Shown one piece after another: positions 18,621-28,112 of a stretch of 64,000 nucleotides of DNA (its first letter is position 1; each line of letters opens with the position of its first letter). Origin of the DNA: Maritimibacter sp. 55A14. GTDB lineage: Bacteria > Pseudomonadota > Alphaproteobacteria > Rhodobacterales > Rhodobacteraceae. The stretch covers positions 1-64,000 of the forward strand of contig NZ_QEYE01000003.1 in the NCBI RefSeq assembly GCF_003122205.1, read 5' to 3'. The translations under genes were made by a program, and so were the position numbers. The notes beneath the pieces are model-generated. The model did no database searches and was not told the origin of the DNA. It was given only the letters and a program-made list of their open reading frames with translations.

Positions 18621-18721
18621 GCGCCCGGCTCCCCGGAAATCCGGGCATGAATCGCGCGTTAAGCTGCTGTTAAGCATGGCGCGGCAGCCTGTTGCGGATT
18701 GCAACCGCAGCCAGGCCGCAA

Positions 18722-20650
18722 ATGACAGTCTATCAGAGCCCCCTTGTTCCGCAGGCCGCCCGGCCCCGCCTCTGTCCGACCCGCCCTACGCGGCTGGGTG
18801 AAATGCTACTGGCGGAAGGCGCCGTGAGCCCCGCCGATATGGTGACCGCGCTGGCCGCGCAGAAGCGCGAGAATGTGCGGCTGGGCGCGTTGCTGCTGGC
18901 GCGCGGGATGGTCACGCAGGCGGCGCTCGACGCCGCGCTGGCGCGCCAGTTCGGGCTGCGGCAGCCGGATTTGCGGGCCATTCCACCGGAACGCGCACTG
19001 GCGCCCCTCGCCCGGCCCGAGACATGCCTGCGGCTGGGCTTCGTGCCCTGGCGGCGCGACCTCTCCGGCCGGCTCGTGCTGGCGGTCGCTGAACCCGACC
19101 GGATGGCCGTCATCGCGGCCTCACTGCCCGCCGATGCCGGGCCGGTTCACATGGTGTTCGCCAACCGGCGAGAGGTCGAGGCCGCCATCGTGGCGCTCTA
19201 CCGCGACGCGCTGCTGCTGCGCGCCGAAACGCGCTGCGCCGCCGCCGACAGTTGCCGCGGCCGCTCGCGGCTCGCTCCGCTCCTCTGCGCCTCCGTCCTG
19301 CCGGTGCTTCTGGCACTGAACCCCGCCCTCCTTTTTGGCCTGATCCTCGCGCTCTGCGTCCTGACGCTTATTTCCGGGATTGTGCTTAGGCTCGCCGGCG
19401 CGCTGAGCACGCTGACCGCCCGCGCCCGTCACATTCGCGGCGGCGGGTTCCGCAGCCGCCGCGACGGCACCGCGACGATCGCCCGGCTGCCCTGCGTCTC
19501 GGTGCTGGTGCCGCTCCACCGGGAGGCCGATGTCCTGCCGCGGCTCGTGGACCGGCTGAACGCGATCGACTACCCCCGTGAGCTTCTGGATATCTGCCTG
19601 GTGGTCGAGGAGAAGGACGCCCAGACCCGCGACGCCATCGCCGCCGCCGGGCTGCCGCCGTGGATGCGCACAATCGCGGTGCCCGACGCCCGGCTGAAGA
19701 CCAAGCCGCGGGCGATGAACTACGCGCTGGATTTCTGCCGCGGCACCATCGTCGGGGTCTATGACGCCGAGGACGCGCCGGAGCCCGGACAGATCCGCGC
19801 CGTGGTGGAACGCTTCCATGCGCGCGGGCCGGATCTCGCCTGCGTCCAGGGCGTACTGGATTATTACAACAGCCGGCAGAACTGGCTGGCCCGCTGCTTC
19901 ACGGTGGAATACGCGGCCTGGTTCCGCCTGGTCCTGCCCGGCCTGCAATCTCTGGGCCTGCCGGTACCGCTGGGCGGAACCACGCTCTTCATGCGCCGCG
20001 ACGTGCTGGAGGAACTGGGCGGCTGGGACGCCCATAACGTGACAGAGGACGCCGATCTGGGCATGCGGATCGCGCGCCGCGGCTACCGGGTGGAATTCAT
20101 CCGCAGTGTGACGCGGGAGGAGGCGACCTGCCATCCCTGGCGCTGGGTGCGGCAGCGCTCGCGCTGGCTCAAGGGCTTCGCGATCACCTGGGCCACCCAC
20201 ATGCGCAACCCGCGCCGGCTGCGCGCCGATCTGGGCTGGTCCGGTTTCCTGACCTTGCAGGCGCTCTTCCTGGGCACGGTCGCGGGTTTCGCCGCGGCGC
20301 CCGTCCTGTGGTCCTTCTGGCTCTGGACACTGACCGGCACCGCGCCGGTCGATCTGAACCTGCCGGACTGGGCCATGTGGGGGCTGGGCGGCCTCTTCCT
20401 GCTGTCGGAGGCCAGCATCATTGCGGCCGGGCTGATCGCCACCGCAGGACGCGAGCACCGGCATCTCTGGCCCTGGGTTCCGACGCTGCATTTCTATTTT
20501 CCGCTGGCGACCCTGGCCGCCTGGAAGGCGCTCTACGAACTGGTCTCACGGCCCTTCTACTGGGACAAGACGGATCACGGCCATTCGATGACAGGTGGCG
20601 CCGCGAAGGCCGGGCCGGAACGCCGCTGTAGCCATGTCCCGAAAACCTGA
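18722..20650 (+). CDS. MshEN-domain GT2 glycosyltransferase (putative c-di-GMP-responsive polysaccharide synthase)
   Basis: 642 residues. Residues 24-47 and 53-76 are two 24-residue RLGxxL...Q repeats separated by exactly five residues (KRENV). This is the tandem motif of the MshEN (GspE/MshE N-terminal) domain, known to bind cyclic di-GMP. After a connecting segment come two membrane helices (~185-230), then a family 2 glycosyltransferase: SVLVPLHREADVLPRLVDRL, VGVYDAEDAPEPGQ (DxD-like), HNVTEDADLGMRIARRG, and the processive-synthase RQRSRWLKGF motif. C-terminal membrane helices follow. Catalytic elements appear intact. It resembles NfrB-like enzymes, with the sensory domain at the front. 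Start codon ATG at 18722; a TTG 30 bases upstream is possible. No partner polysaccharide genes are adjacent. Confidence 0.85.
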   Translation: MTVYQSPLVPQAARPRLCPTRPTRLGEMLLAEGAVSPADMVTALAAQKRENVRLGALLLARGMVTQAALDAALARQFGLRQPDLRAIPPERALAPLARPETCLRLGFVPWRRDLSGRLVLAVAEPDRMAVIAASLPADAGPVHMVFANRREVEAAIVALYRDALLLRAETRCAAADSCRGRSRLAPLLCASVLPVLLALNPALLFGLILALCVLTLISGIVLRLAGALSTLTARARHIRGGGFRSRRDGTATIARLPCVSVLVPLHREADVLPRLVDRLNAIDYPRELLDICLVVEEKDAQTRDAIAAAGLPPWMRTIAVPDARLKTKPRAMNYALDFCRGTIVGVYDAEDAPEPGQIRAVVERFHARGPDLACVQGVLDYYNSRQNWLARCFTVEYAAWFRLVLPGLQSLGLPVPLGGTTLFMRRDVLEELGGWDAHNVTEDADLGMRIARRGYRVEFIRSVTREEATCHPWRWVRQRSRWLKGFAITWATHMRNPRRLRADLGWSGFLTLQALFLGTVAGFAAAPVLWSFWLWTLTGTAPVDLNLPDWAMWGLGGLFLLSEASIIAAGLIATAGREHRHLWPWVPTLHFYFPLATLAAWKALYELVSRPFYWDKTDHGHSMTGGAAKAGPERRCSHVPKT

Positions 20651-20651
20651 A

Positions 20652-20742
20652 CCGAGGCGGTAACGATGGTCCTTGCTTGCATTCGCAAGTCTGGAGACGA
20701 GCCGCGCGATGGCCGGACCGCGGAGGAACCCAAATGGCCGCT
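20652..20742 (+). repeat. Structured intergenic element, copy A
   Basis: Core: GATGG, one base, CCTTGC (20671-20676), 8-base loop, GCAAG (20685-20689), then TCTGGAGACG (20690-20699), preceded by CCGAGGCG and ending ATGGCCGCT. Copy B at 60310-60423 has the same spacing across the stem-loop. It lies between convergent genes, directly after the GT2 stop. Confidence 0.5.
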
Positions 20743-20749
20743 ACAGGTT

Positions 20750-21400
20750 CTAGACCCGCTTCACTTCGCCCGCATCGAGCTTCAGCCGGGTCTCGAACGC
20801 CTTGGACAGGTGGTTCTTGAGCGCCGCGCAGGCCGCGTCCCCGTCGCGCGCCTCAATCGCGCGCACGATCGCAAGATGCTCCTCCAGCGCGGTCTCTCCG
20901 CGCCCCTCCACCGCCAAAGACGTGGTCGCCAGAAGCGCCATGGAGCGGTGCACCAGGTCGAGTTGCTGGACCAGGTAGCGGTTGTGGGAGGCCAGGTGGA
21001 TCTGCTTGTGGAAGCGCCTGTTGGCCCGCGACAGCGCCGTCGGATCGCCGACCAGCGCGCGGTCGCCCTCGATCATGTCGTAGAGCACGCGGATCTCCTC
21101 CGGCGCGGCGTGCTGGGCCGCCAGTTTCGCCGCCAGCCCCTCCAGTTCGTTGCGCACCGAATAGAGCTCGGCCAACTGGTTGTGGTCGAGCGAGGCCACG
21201 ATCAGGCTGCGGCCCATGCGGGTCAGCATCGACTGGGTCTCCAGCCGTTGCAGCGCCTCGCGGATCGGGGTGCGCGAGACGTGGAACCGTTCCGCCAGCT
21301 CCGATTCCACCAGCCTGTCGCCGGGCTTGAAGAGGCCGCCGTCGATGGCCTCCAGGATCAGCTCATAGGCATCTTTCTGTGCGGGTTTGGCCTCGGACAT
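20750..21400 (-). CDS. GntR-family transcriptional regulator (FadR/FCD subfamily)
   Basis: 216 residues. N-terminal winged helix with GDRLVESELAERFHVSRTPIREALQRLE (classic GntR recognition helix). The C-terminal FCD all-helical domain contains Asp/His metal-site candidates (RNELEGLAAKLAAQH, NRRFHKQIHLASHNRYL, EEHLAIVRAIEARD). It probably senses a small organic acid. Start 21400 is preceded by GGAGA. The target is not obvious; no catabolic operon is adjacent. Confidence 0.88.
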   Translation of the reverse strand: MSEAKPAQKDAYELILEAIDGGLFKPGDRLVESELAERFHVSRTPIREALQRLETQSMLTRMGRSLIVASLDHNQLAELYSVRNELEGLAAKLAAQHAAPEEIRVLYDMIEGDRALVGDPTALSRANRRFHKQIHLASHNRYLVQQLDLVHRSMALLATTSLAVEGRGETALEEHLAIVRAIEARDGDAACAALKNHLSKAFETRLKLDAGEVKRV

Positions 21401-21506
21401 CCTGGGTCTCCGGGAAATTGACCGCGCCACCCTAGCCCCGCAGCGCAGGCGCAGGCAAGTGCCGCCGCGGATTGCCCCTGCGGCGTCCGGCCGCTACCCT
21501 GCGCCC

Positions 21507-22154
21507 ATGACACCCGCCGATTTCAGCCATGTGCGCGCCTGGGTCTTCGACCTGGACAACACGCTCTACCCGCCGGCGGCCCGGCTCTTCGACCAGATCG
21601 AGGTTCGGATGACCGATTTCGTGATGCAACGGCTCGGTGTCGACCGGGTGGAGGCGGACCGGCTGCGGCGGCATTACTGGATGACCCACGGAACCACGTT
21701 GGCCGGGCTGATGCGTGAACACACCATCGACCCCGTGCCCTACCTGGCCGAAGTCCACGACATCGACCTGCGCCACCTGACCCCCGCCCCGGCGCTGCGC
21801 GCGGGCATTGCCGCGCTGCCGGGCCGGCGCATCGTGCATACCAACGGCTCGGCCGGGCATGCCGAGCGGGTGCTGGCGGCGCGTGGGCTGGCCGGGATAT
21901 TCGACGCGGTCTACGGCGTGGAGGATGCCGGCTATCTGCCCAAGCCCGAGCGCGCGGCCTTCGAAGCGGTTTTCGCGCGCGATGGGCTCGATCCTGCCTC
22001 GGGCGCAATCTTCGAGGACGACCCGCGCAACCTGGCCATGCCGCACGCGATGGGCATGCGTACCGTCCATGTTGCCGAGGCCCCGGAGCCCGCGCCCCAT
22101 ATCCACCACCACACGGACGATCTGGAAGGCTTCCTGACAGCGCTGGCGCGCTGA
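21507..22154 (+). CDS. HAD-superfamily pyrimidine 5'-nucleotidase-type phosphatase
   Basis: 215 residues. Motif I VFDLDNTLYPP (two aspartates), motif II VHTNGSAGHAERVL, motif III lysine in GYLPKPERAAFEAV, motif IV IFEDDPRNLAMPHAMGM. The DLDNTLYP variety with the small helical cap matches the SDT1/pyrimidine 5'-nucleotidase subfamily of alphaproteobacteria. It hydrolyses phosphomonoesters in the cytoplasm; the physiological substrate is uncertain. It is divergent from the GntR gene with a 106-base gap. Confidence 0.85.
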   Translation: MTPADFSHVRAWVFDLDNTLYPPAARLFDQIEVRMTDFVMQRLGVDRVEADRLRRHYWMTHGTTLAGLMREHTIDPVPYLAEVHDIDLRHLTPAPALRAGIAALPGRRIVHTNGSAGHAERVLAARGLAGIFDAVYGVEDAGYLPKPERAAFEAVFARDGLDPASGAIFEDDPRNLAMPHAMGMRTVHVAEAPEPAPHIHHHTDDLEGFLTALAR

Positions 22155-22229
22155 GCTGTCGCATGTCCGGGCCCGCGCGGCGCGCCTAAATGCACATGCG
22201 AAACGCAACTTTTCCCAGGAGTACTCCAC

Positions 22230-22487
22230 ATGGCCAGCGCCACCGGCACCGATATTCCAGACACCCGTCCGCTCTGGCAGCGGATCGTCTTCCGCATCCC
22301 GGTCCTGGGCTGGATGCTGCGCGACGTCATGGAGGGCGACGAGGACAATGTCTTCTACGCGATCGGGACGCTGGTTGCGCTCTGGACCATCGCCATCATG
22401 CTCTGGGGTTACCCGGCGCTGATTCTGCCCGCGCTGGCACTGGTTCCGGTCTGTTTCCTGCTGATCCTGCTGATCACCTGGGGATGA
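22230..22487 (+). CDS. Small two-helix membrane protein
   Basis: 85 residues. The soluble N-terminus (RPLWQRIVFRIPVLGWMLRDVMEGDEDNVFY) is followed by two hydrophobic helices (~44-62 and ~64-83). An AGGAGT ribosome binding site lies 8 bases before the ATG and codon use is normal, so it is a genuine gene. No family function is recognised. It sits 61 bases before the UbiH-type gene and 75 after the HAD gene and may be cotranscribed. Confidence 0.7.
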   Translation: MASATGTDIPDTRPLWQRIVFRIPVLGWMLRDVMEGDEDNVFYAIGTLVALWTIAIMLWGYPALILPALALVPVCFLLILLITWG

Positions 22488-22548
22488 CGCTTTGCCGCTT
22501 TGCCCGGCCTGCGCGCGGCACTAGGATCAGTGCCGAGGAGGCCTTGGC

Positions 22549-23754
22549 ATGAGCGCAGCAACGGAAGATTTCGACATTCTCGTCTCGGGCGGGGGCGTGG
22601 CCGGCATGACCGCGGCGGCGGCGTTCGGCGCGGCCGGGTTCCAGGTGATCTGCGTCGATCCCGCGCCGCCGGTGACAGATGCCGAGGCCGAAGGCGCCGA
22701 TCTGCGCTCCACCGCCTTCCTGCAACCGGCGCGCAAGGTGCTGGAGGCGGCCGGGCTCTGGTCGCGGCTCGCGCCGCACGCCGCGGCCCTGCAGGTTATG
22801 CGGATCGTTGAAGCCGGCGAAGGCGCCCCCGAACAGGGCGCGGTGCGCGATTTCGACGCCGCTGACATTTCCGAGGAACCCTTCGGCTGGAACCTGCCCA
22901 ATTGGCTGCTGCGGCGCGAGATGCAGGCCCGGCTGGAAGAGATGCCGGGGGTCGATTTCCGCCCTGGCACGGGCACGGCTTCGGTCTTCACCCGCGAGGG
23001 CGAGGCCCGCGTGACGCTCTCGGACGGGGCGCGCATCCGATGCCGGCTGGTGATCGCCGCCGACGGCCGAAACTCGCCCGTACGCGAGGCGGTGGGGGTG
23101 CCGGTCCACACGACGCGCTACGGGCAGAAGGCGCTGGCGCTGACGGTCACCCACCCGATCCCGCATGGCAATGTCTCAACCGAGATCCACCGCTCCGGCG
23201 GGCCCTTCACGATGGTGCCGCTGCCCGACCGTGACGGGCTGCCCCATTCTGCGGTGGTTTGGCTCGAGGCCGGGCCACGGGCGCTGGACCTGGCGGCGAT
23301 GGCCCCGGCCGACCTGGAACGCGAGATGTCGGAGCGTTCCTGCCATCTTTTCGGGCCCTTGACGCTGGCCAGCCAGGTGACGGTCTGGCCGATCATCAGC
23401 CAGCTTGCCGCGCGGCTCTGGTCGGAGCGGGTGGCGCTGGTGGCCGAAGCCGCGCATGTCGTGCCGCCAATCGGAGCGCAGGGGCTCAACATGAGCCTGG
23501 CGGACATGGCCTGCCTGCTGGACCTGGCCACAGCCCGGCACGAGGGGCTGGGCGACGCGGAGATGCTTCAGAGCTATCACCGAAAGCGCTGGAGCGATAT
23601 CCGGCTGCGCGTGGCGGGGATCGACGCGCTCAACCGCAGCTCGATCACCGGCGTGCCGGCGCTGCAGCGGCTGCGCCATCTGGGGATGCAGGCGCTGCAC
23701 GACATCCGGCCGCTGCGCCGCACGCTGATGCAGGCGGGGCTGGGCGCGCGCTGA
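22549..23754 (+). CDS. UbiH/UbiF/COQ6-family FAD-dependent hydroxylase
   Basis: 401 residues. Dinucleotide-binding GxGxxG motif ILVSGGGVAGMTAAAAF, middle motif LVIAADGRNSPVREAVG, and the C-terminal FAD motif VALVAEAAHVVPPIGAQGLNMSLADMACL (the usual GDAAH is EAAH here). It most likely hydroxylates the ubiquinone aromatic ring. The exact position (C1, C5 or C6) cannot be told apart from this sequence. Alphaproteobacterial genomes often encode a single multi-position enzyme (UbiL). Confidence 0.85.
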   Translation: MSAATEDFDILVSGGGVAGMTAAAAFGAAGFQVICVDPAPPVTDAEAEGADLRSTAFLQPARKVLEAAGLWSRLAPHAAALQVMRIVEAGEGAPEQGAVRDFDAADISEEPFGWNLPNWLLRREMQARLEEMPGVDFRPGTGTASVFTREGEARVTLSDGARIRCRLVIAADGRNSPVREAVGVPVHTTRYGQKALALTVTHPIPHGNVSTEIHRSGGPFTMVPLPDRDGLPHSAVVWLEAGPRALDLAAMAPADLEREMSERSCHLFGPLTLASQVTVWPIISQLAARLWSERVALVAEAAHVVPPIGAQGLNMSLADMACLLDLATARHEGLGDAEMLQSYHRKRWSDIRLRVAGIDALNRSSITGVPALQRLRHLGMQALHDIRPLRRTLMQAGLGAR

Positions 23755-23781
23755 GCCCGGCCACCTGCGCGGACCTCACCC

Positions 23782-23821
23782 GCCGATGCCTCCGGCGGGA
23801 ATATTTTGCCCAGAGCAAATG
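23782..23821. repeat. Extragenic repeat, second copy of the TATTT-core element
   Basis: A CGCCG...CGGCG hairpin followed by GGGAATATTTTGCCCAGAG and AAATG. Same layout as the element near 8190-8250. It lies between the convergent UbiH-type and aminotransferase genes and could double as a terminator. Confidence 0.5.
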
Positions 23822-23827
23822 CGCGCG

Positions 23828-24964
23828 TCAGTGCGGGACGAGAACCGTGTCGAGCGCGGCCTCGAGCCGGGCGAGGCTGGCATCGACATCGCAGAGCTTG
23901 TCGAGCCCGAAGAGGCCGAGGCGGAAGCTGCGGAACTCCGGGCCCTCGTCGCACATCAGCGGCACGCCGGCGGCGATCTGGAGCCCCTGCGCGGCGAAGG
24001 CGCGGCCCGACTGGATCTCGGGATCGTCCGTGAAGGTCACGACAACGCCCGGCGCGCCGTAGCCGTCGGCCGCCACCGAGCCGAAGCCGCGCGCGGACAG
24101 CGCGGCGCGCACCCGCGCGCCCTGGTCCCATTGCGCCGCAGCGAGCCGCGCGAAGCCATGCGCCTGCATCTCGCGCATCGTATCGCGGAAGGCGGCCAGC
24201 GCATCGGTGGGCATGGTCGCGTGATAGGCATGGCCGCCGGCCTCGTAGGCCTGCATGATCGACAGCCACTTGCCCAGATCGACGGCGAAACTGGTGGATT
24301 TCGCGGCCTCGGCGCGGGCGCGGGCGGCATCGCTCAGCATCACCAGCCCGGCCGAGGGCGAGGCCGACCAGCCCTTCTGCGGCGCCGATATCAGCACATC
24401 GACGCCGATCTCCTTCATGTCGAGCCAGGCGCAGCCCGAGGCGATGCAGTCGCGCACGAAGAGCCCGCCCCCCGCATGCACGGCCTCGGCAACAGCCTTG
24501 AGATACGCGTCCGGCAGGATCATGCCCGAAGAGGTTTCCACATGGGGCGCGAAAACCACGTCGGGCGCCTCGGCGCGAATGCGCGCGACCACCTCCTCGA
24601 CAGGCGCGGGAGCGAAGGGCGCGTCGGCGCCGTTGCCAACGCGGCGCGCCTTGAGCACCGTCTCTTCCGCCGGGATCGACCCCATCTCGAATATCTGGCT
24701 CCAGCGATAGGAGAACCAGCCGTTGCGGATCACCAGCACCTTGGCCCCGGTCGCGAATTGCCGCGCCACGGCCTCCATCGCATAGGTGCCGCCGCCGGGT
24801 ACCAGCGCCACCGCGTCGGCATTATAGACCTCGCGCAGCATGGCTGAAATGTCGCGCATCACCTGCTGGAACGCGCGGCTCATGTGGTTGAGCGAGCGGT
24901 CGGTGAAGACCACGGAGAACTCCAGCAGGCCGTCGGGGTCGATCTGGGGATGCAGGGCGGACAT
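23828..24964 (-). CDS. Class V (aspartate aminotransferase superfamily) PLP-dependent aminotransferase
   Basis: 378 residues. VALVPGGGTYAMEAVARQF near residue 55, FAPHVETSSGMILPD, DCIASGCAW, and the PLP lysine in LISAPQKGWSASPSAGLVML. The SAPQKG motif is typical of serine/alanine-glyoxylate-type aminotransferases. Donor and acceptor are not determined. Last gene of a possible minus-strand unit with two upstream Lrp regulators; the gap to the nearer one is 78 bases. Confidence 0.8.
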   Translation of the reverse strand: MSALHPQIDPDGLLEFSVVFTDRSLNHMSRAFQQVMRDISAMLREVYNADAVALVPGGGTYAMEAVARQFATGAKVLVIRNGWFSYRWSQIFEMGSIPAEETVLKARRVGNGADAPFAPAPVEEVVARIRAEAPDVVFAPHVETSSGMILPDAYLKAVAEAVHAGGGLFVRDCIASGCAWLDMKEIGVDVLISAPQKGWSASPSAGLVMLSDAARARAEAAKSTSFAVDLGKWLSIMQAYEAGGHAYHATMPTDALAAFRDTMREMQAHGFARLAAAQWDQGARVRAALSARGFGSVAADGYGAPGVVVTFTDDPEIQSGRAFAAQGLQIAAGVPLMCDEGPEFRSFRLGLFGLDKLCDVDASLARLEAALDTVLVPH

Positions 24965-25042
24965 GGGCGATTCCTCCGTTCAGTTCGCCCAAAGCCCTAG
25001 CGCAGCCCGGCGTCGGTGCCAAAGCCTATTTCGGCATACCGT

Positions 25043-25501
25043 TCAGCCCAGCGGCCCAGGGCGGCGTTCTTCGCTCAAGAGCACGTTGGCCTCCACCTCG
25101 CCGACCCCCGGCAGGGTCATGATCCGGCGGCGCAGGACGCGTTCGAAATCGGGCAGGTCGCGGGCCACGACCCGCAGCCGGTAGTCGAAGAGCCCCAACA
25201 CATGCTGGACGAGCTGCACTTCGGGAATGGCAGTGACCGCACGTTCGAAATCCTCGAGGCTCACACGGCCCTTGGTGGCGAGTTTGACGCCGAGGAACAC
25301 GGTGACGCCGAAGCCCAGCGCGGCGTGGTCGAGCCGCAACCGGCGGCCGCGCAGGATGCCGGCCTCCTCCAGCCGGCGGATGCGGCGCCAGGCGGCGGGC
25401 TGCGACAGGCCCAACTGCCGGCCCAACGCGCCCGCGCTCTGCCGTGCGTCCTGCGCGAGCGCCCGCAGGAGCTTGCGGTCGATGGCGTCGAGATCGGTCA
25501 C
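25043..25501 (-). CDS. Lrp/AsnC-family transcriptional regulator (first of a tandem pair)
   Basis: 152 residues. Helix-turn-helix LDAIDRKLLRALAQDARQSAGALGRQLGLSQPAAWRRIRRLE; then the RAM (amino-acid effector) domain with VFLGVKL, AIPEVQLVQHVLGLFDYRLRVVARDLPDFE. The start overlaps the end of the upstream Lrp gene by four bases, so the two are translated together and could form heteromeric regulators. Probable effector: an amino acid. Confidence 0.88.
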   Translation of the reverse strand: MTDLDAIDRKLLRALAQDARQSAGALGRQLGLSQPAAWRRIRRLEEAGILRGRRLRLDHAALGFGVTVFLGVKLATKGRVSLEDFERAVTAIPEVQLVQHVLGLFDYRLRVVARDLPDFERVLRRRIMTLPGVGEVEANVLLSEERRPGPLG

Positions 25502-25959
25502 AGCGGCAGCGCCTCGGTCTCGTGCACGTTGGCGACCAGCATCAGCGCCTCGATATCGGCCATATGCGGCAGCGCCAGGATGCGGTCGCGGTAAATCTCC
25601 TGGTAATGGGCCATGTCGCGGGCCAGCACGTTGAGGCGGACATCGGTGCGGCCCAGGAAGGTCTGGATCTCGCTGACCTCGGGCAGTTCGCGCGCCGCGG
25701 CGAGGAAGGCGTCGAAGGCGCCACGCACGGTCTTGTCGAGCGTCACCCGCAGCGAGACCTCCACCGCGTAATCCAGCGCGCGCCAGTCGATCACCGCCTC
25801 CACCCCGACAATCACCCCGGCCCGTTCCAGCCGTTCCAGCCGCCGCCAGCAGGTCGCTTGCGTCACCCCCGCCCGCGCCGCCAGTTCGGCTGTGGAAAGC
25901 GCCGGCTGGGCCTGGTACTGGCGCAGGATGCGCCGGTCGGTATCGTCGATGCTTTGCAT
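25498..25959 (-). CDS. Lrp/AsnC-family transcriptional regulator (second of a tandem pair, divergent from ilvC)
   Basis: 153 residues. HTH SIDDTDRRILRQYQAQPALSTAELAARAGVTQATCWRRLERLE and a RAM domain with LPEVSEIQTFLGRTDVRLNVLARDM. The ATG at 25959 has only a weak ribosome binding site; a TATAGT (25974-25969, minus) sits so close that the transcript would be almost leaderless. A TTG at 25995 is the alternative. It is divergent from ilvC across a 135-base region holding two inverted repeats, so it likely controls ilvC and itself. Confidence 0.87.
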   Translation of the reverse strand: MQSIDDTDRRILRQYQAQPALSTAELAARAGVTQATCWRRLERLERAGVIVGVEAVIDWRALDYAVEVSLRVTLDKTVRGAFDAFLAAARELPEVSEIQTFLGRTDVRLNVLARDMAHYQEIYRDRILALPHMADIEALMLVANVHETEALPL

Positions 25960-25985
25960 GATTTTTTCACTATACTTTTCTTTTG

Positions 25986-26029
25986 CGAATGACAATTAAA
26001 CATATTTGCCAGTCATTCGAAATTTCGAA
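25986..26029. promoter_or_regulatory. Inverted repeats in the lrp-ilvC divergent region (candidate Lrp operator)
   Basis: CGAATGAC (25986-25993) and GTCATTCG (26012-26019) form an 8-base inverted repeat across an A/T-rich 18-base spacer. The second arm runs directly into a perfect 14-base palindrome TTCGAAATTTCGAA (26016-26029). Lrp sites are typically A/T-rich dyads in such divergent regions. Confidence 0.55.
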
Positions 26030-26055
26030 AAGCTTCCGGCATGGCGCAAGCGTAG

Positions 26056-27117
<1,062 letters not shown>

Positions 27118-27123
27118 CGCGGC

Positions 27124-27151
27124 GGCGGGGCGGTCGCCGCGCCGCCCCGCC
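27124..27151 (+). terminator. Strong G/C stem-loop after ilvC
   Basis: Ten-base perfect stem (GGCGGGGCGG 27124-27133, CCGCCCCGCC 27142-27151) with an 8-base loop, 7 bases after the ilvC stop. No T-tract. It may attenuate read-through into the transporter gene or protect the ilvC mRNA. Confidence 0.5.
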
Positions 27152-27171
27152 CCTGCCCGAAGGATGGGACC

Positions 27172-28101
27172 ATGCACGCCGCCGACACGCCCGGACCCGG
27201 CCTGACCAACTGGGCGCTCATCGCGGCGCTCGGGGTGATCTGGGGTGCCTCGTTCATGGCGGTCTCGGTGGGGCTCGGCGGCTTCGGCCCCTTCACCATC
27301 GCGGCGATCCGGGTGAGCCTGGCGGCCGTTGTCCTGCTGGGCGTGGTCGCCGCCACCGGGCGCCGCCTGCCCGCGCCGGGTACGCGCGAGGGCCGCAAGG
27401 TCTGGCTCCACTGCGCGGGGATGGGGCTTTTTTCCAACGCCTTGCCCTTCTTCCTGCTCGGCTGGGGCCAGCAGCACGTGGCCTCGGGCTTTGCCGGGAT
27501 CACCATGTCGGCAGTGCCGCTTCTGGTGCTGCCGCTCGCGCATCTCCTTGTACCGGGCGAGCGGATGACGCTGCGCAAGGGGCTGGGCTTCGTGATCGGC
27601 TTTTGCGGCGTGGTGCTGCTGATCGGGCCCGGCGCGCTTCTCGATCCCGCGGAAGGCGGCACGCAGGCGATTGCGCGGCTGGCCTGCCTGGGAGCCGCCG
27701 CCTGCTATGCGATCGGCTCGATCATCACGCGGCTCTGTCCGCCGGTCAGCCAGATCGCCTTCGGCGCGGCGGCTCTGAGCGTGGCCTCCGCCCTGCTTGT
27801 GCCGATGGCGCTATGGCAGGAGGGCGTGCCGGGTGCGGTACCGTCTTCAGCGCTCGCGGCGGTGATCTACCTGGGACTTGGGCCCACCGCGCTGGCGACG
27901 TTGATGCTCGTGCGGGTGATCCGCTCCGCCGGGCCCAGTTTCCTGAGCCTTGTGAATTACCAGGTTCCGGTCTGGTCGCTGATCTTCGGCGCGCTGGTGC
28001 TGTCCGAGACCCTGCCGCCGCAGTTCTTTGCCGCGCTGGGCCTGATCCTTGCGGGACTGGTGCTGAGCCAGTGGACCAGCCTGCGCCGCGCCCTGGGCTG
28101 A
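27172..28101 (+). CDS. DMT-superfamily (EamA) transporter
   Basis: 309 residues with ten predicted helices in two EamA repeats: LGVIWGASFMAVSVGLGGFGPFTIAAIRV at the start, and AACYAIGSIITR ... LSLVNYQVPVWSLIFGALVLSETL in the second half. An inner-membrane metabolite/drug exporter of undetermined substrate. It begins 54 bases after ilvC, across the G/C hairpin. Amino acid export would fit the neighbourhood but is only a guess. Confidence 0.82.
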   Translation: MHAADTPGPGLTNWALIAALGVIWGASFMAVSVGLGGFGPFTIAAIRVSLAAVVLLGVVAATGRRLPAPGTREGRKVWLHCAGMGLFSNALPFFLLGWGQQHVASGFAGITMSAVPLLVLPLAHLLVPGERMTLRKGLGFVIGFCGVVLLIGPGALLDPAEGGTQAIARLACLGAAACYAIGSIITRLCPPVSQIAFGAAALSVASALLVPMALWQEGVPGAVPSSALAAVIYLGLGPTALATLMLVRVIRSAGPSFLSLVNYQVPVWSLIFGALVLSETLPPQFFAALGLILAGLVLSQWTSLRRALG

Positions 28102-28112
28102 GGCCCACGCAG

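Noticed and set aside
19121-20491. Long minus-strand open frame opposite the GT2 gene
   Set aside because: Shadow of the GC-rich synthase; no start signal or domain.
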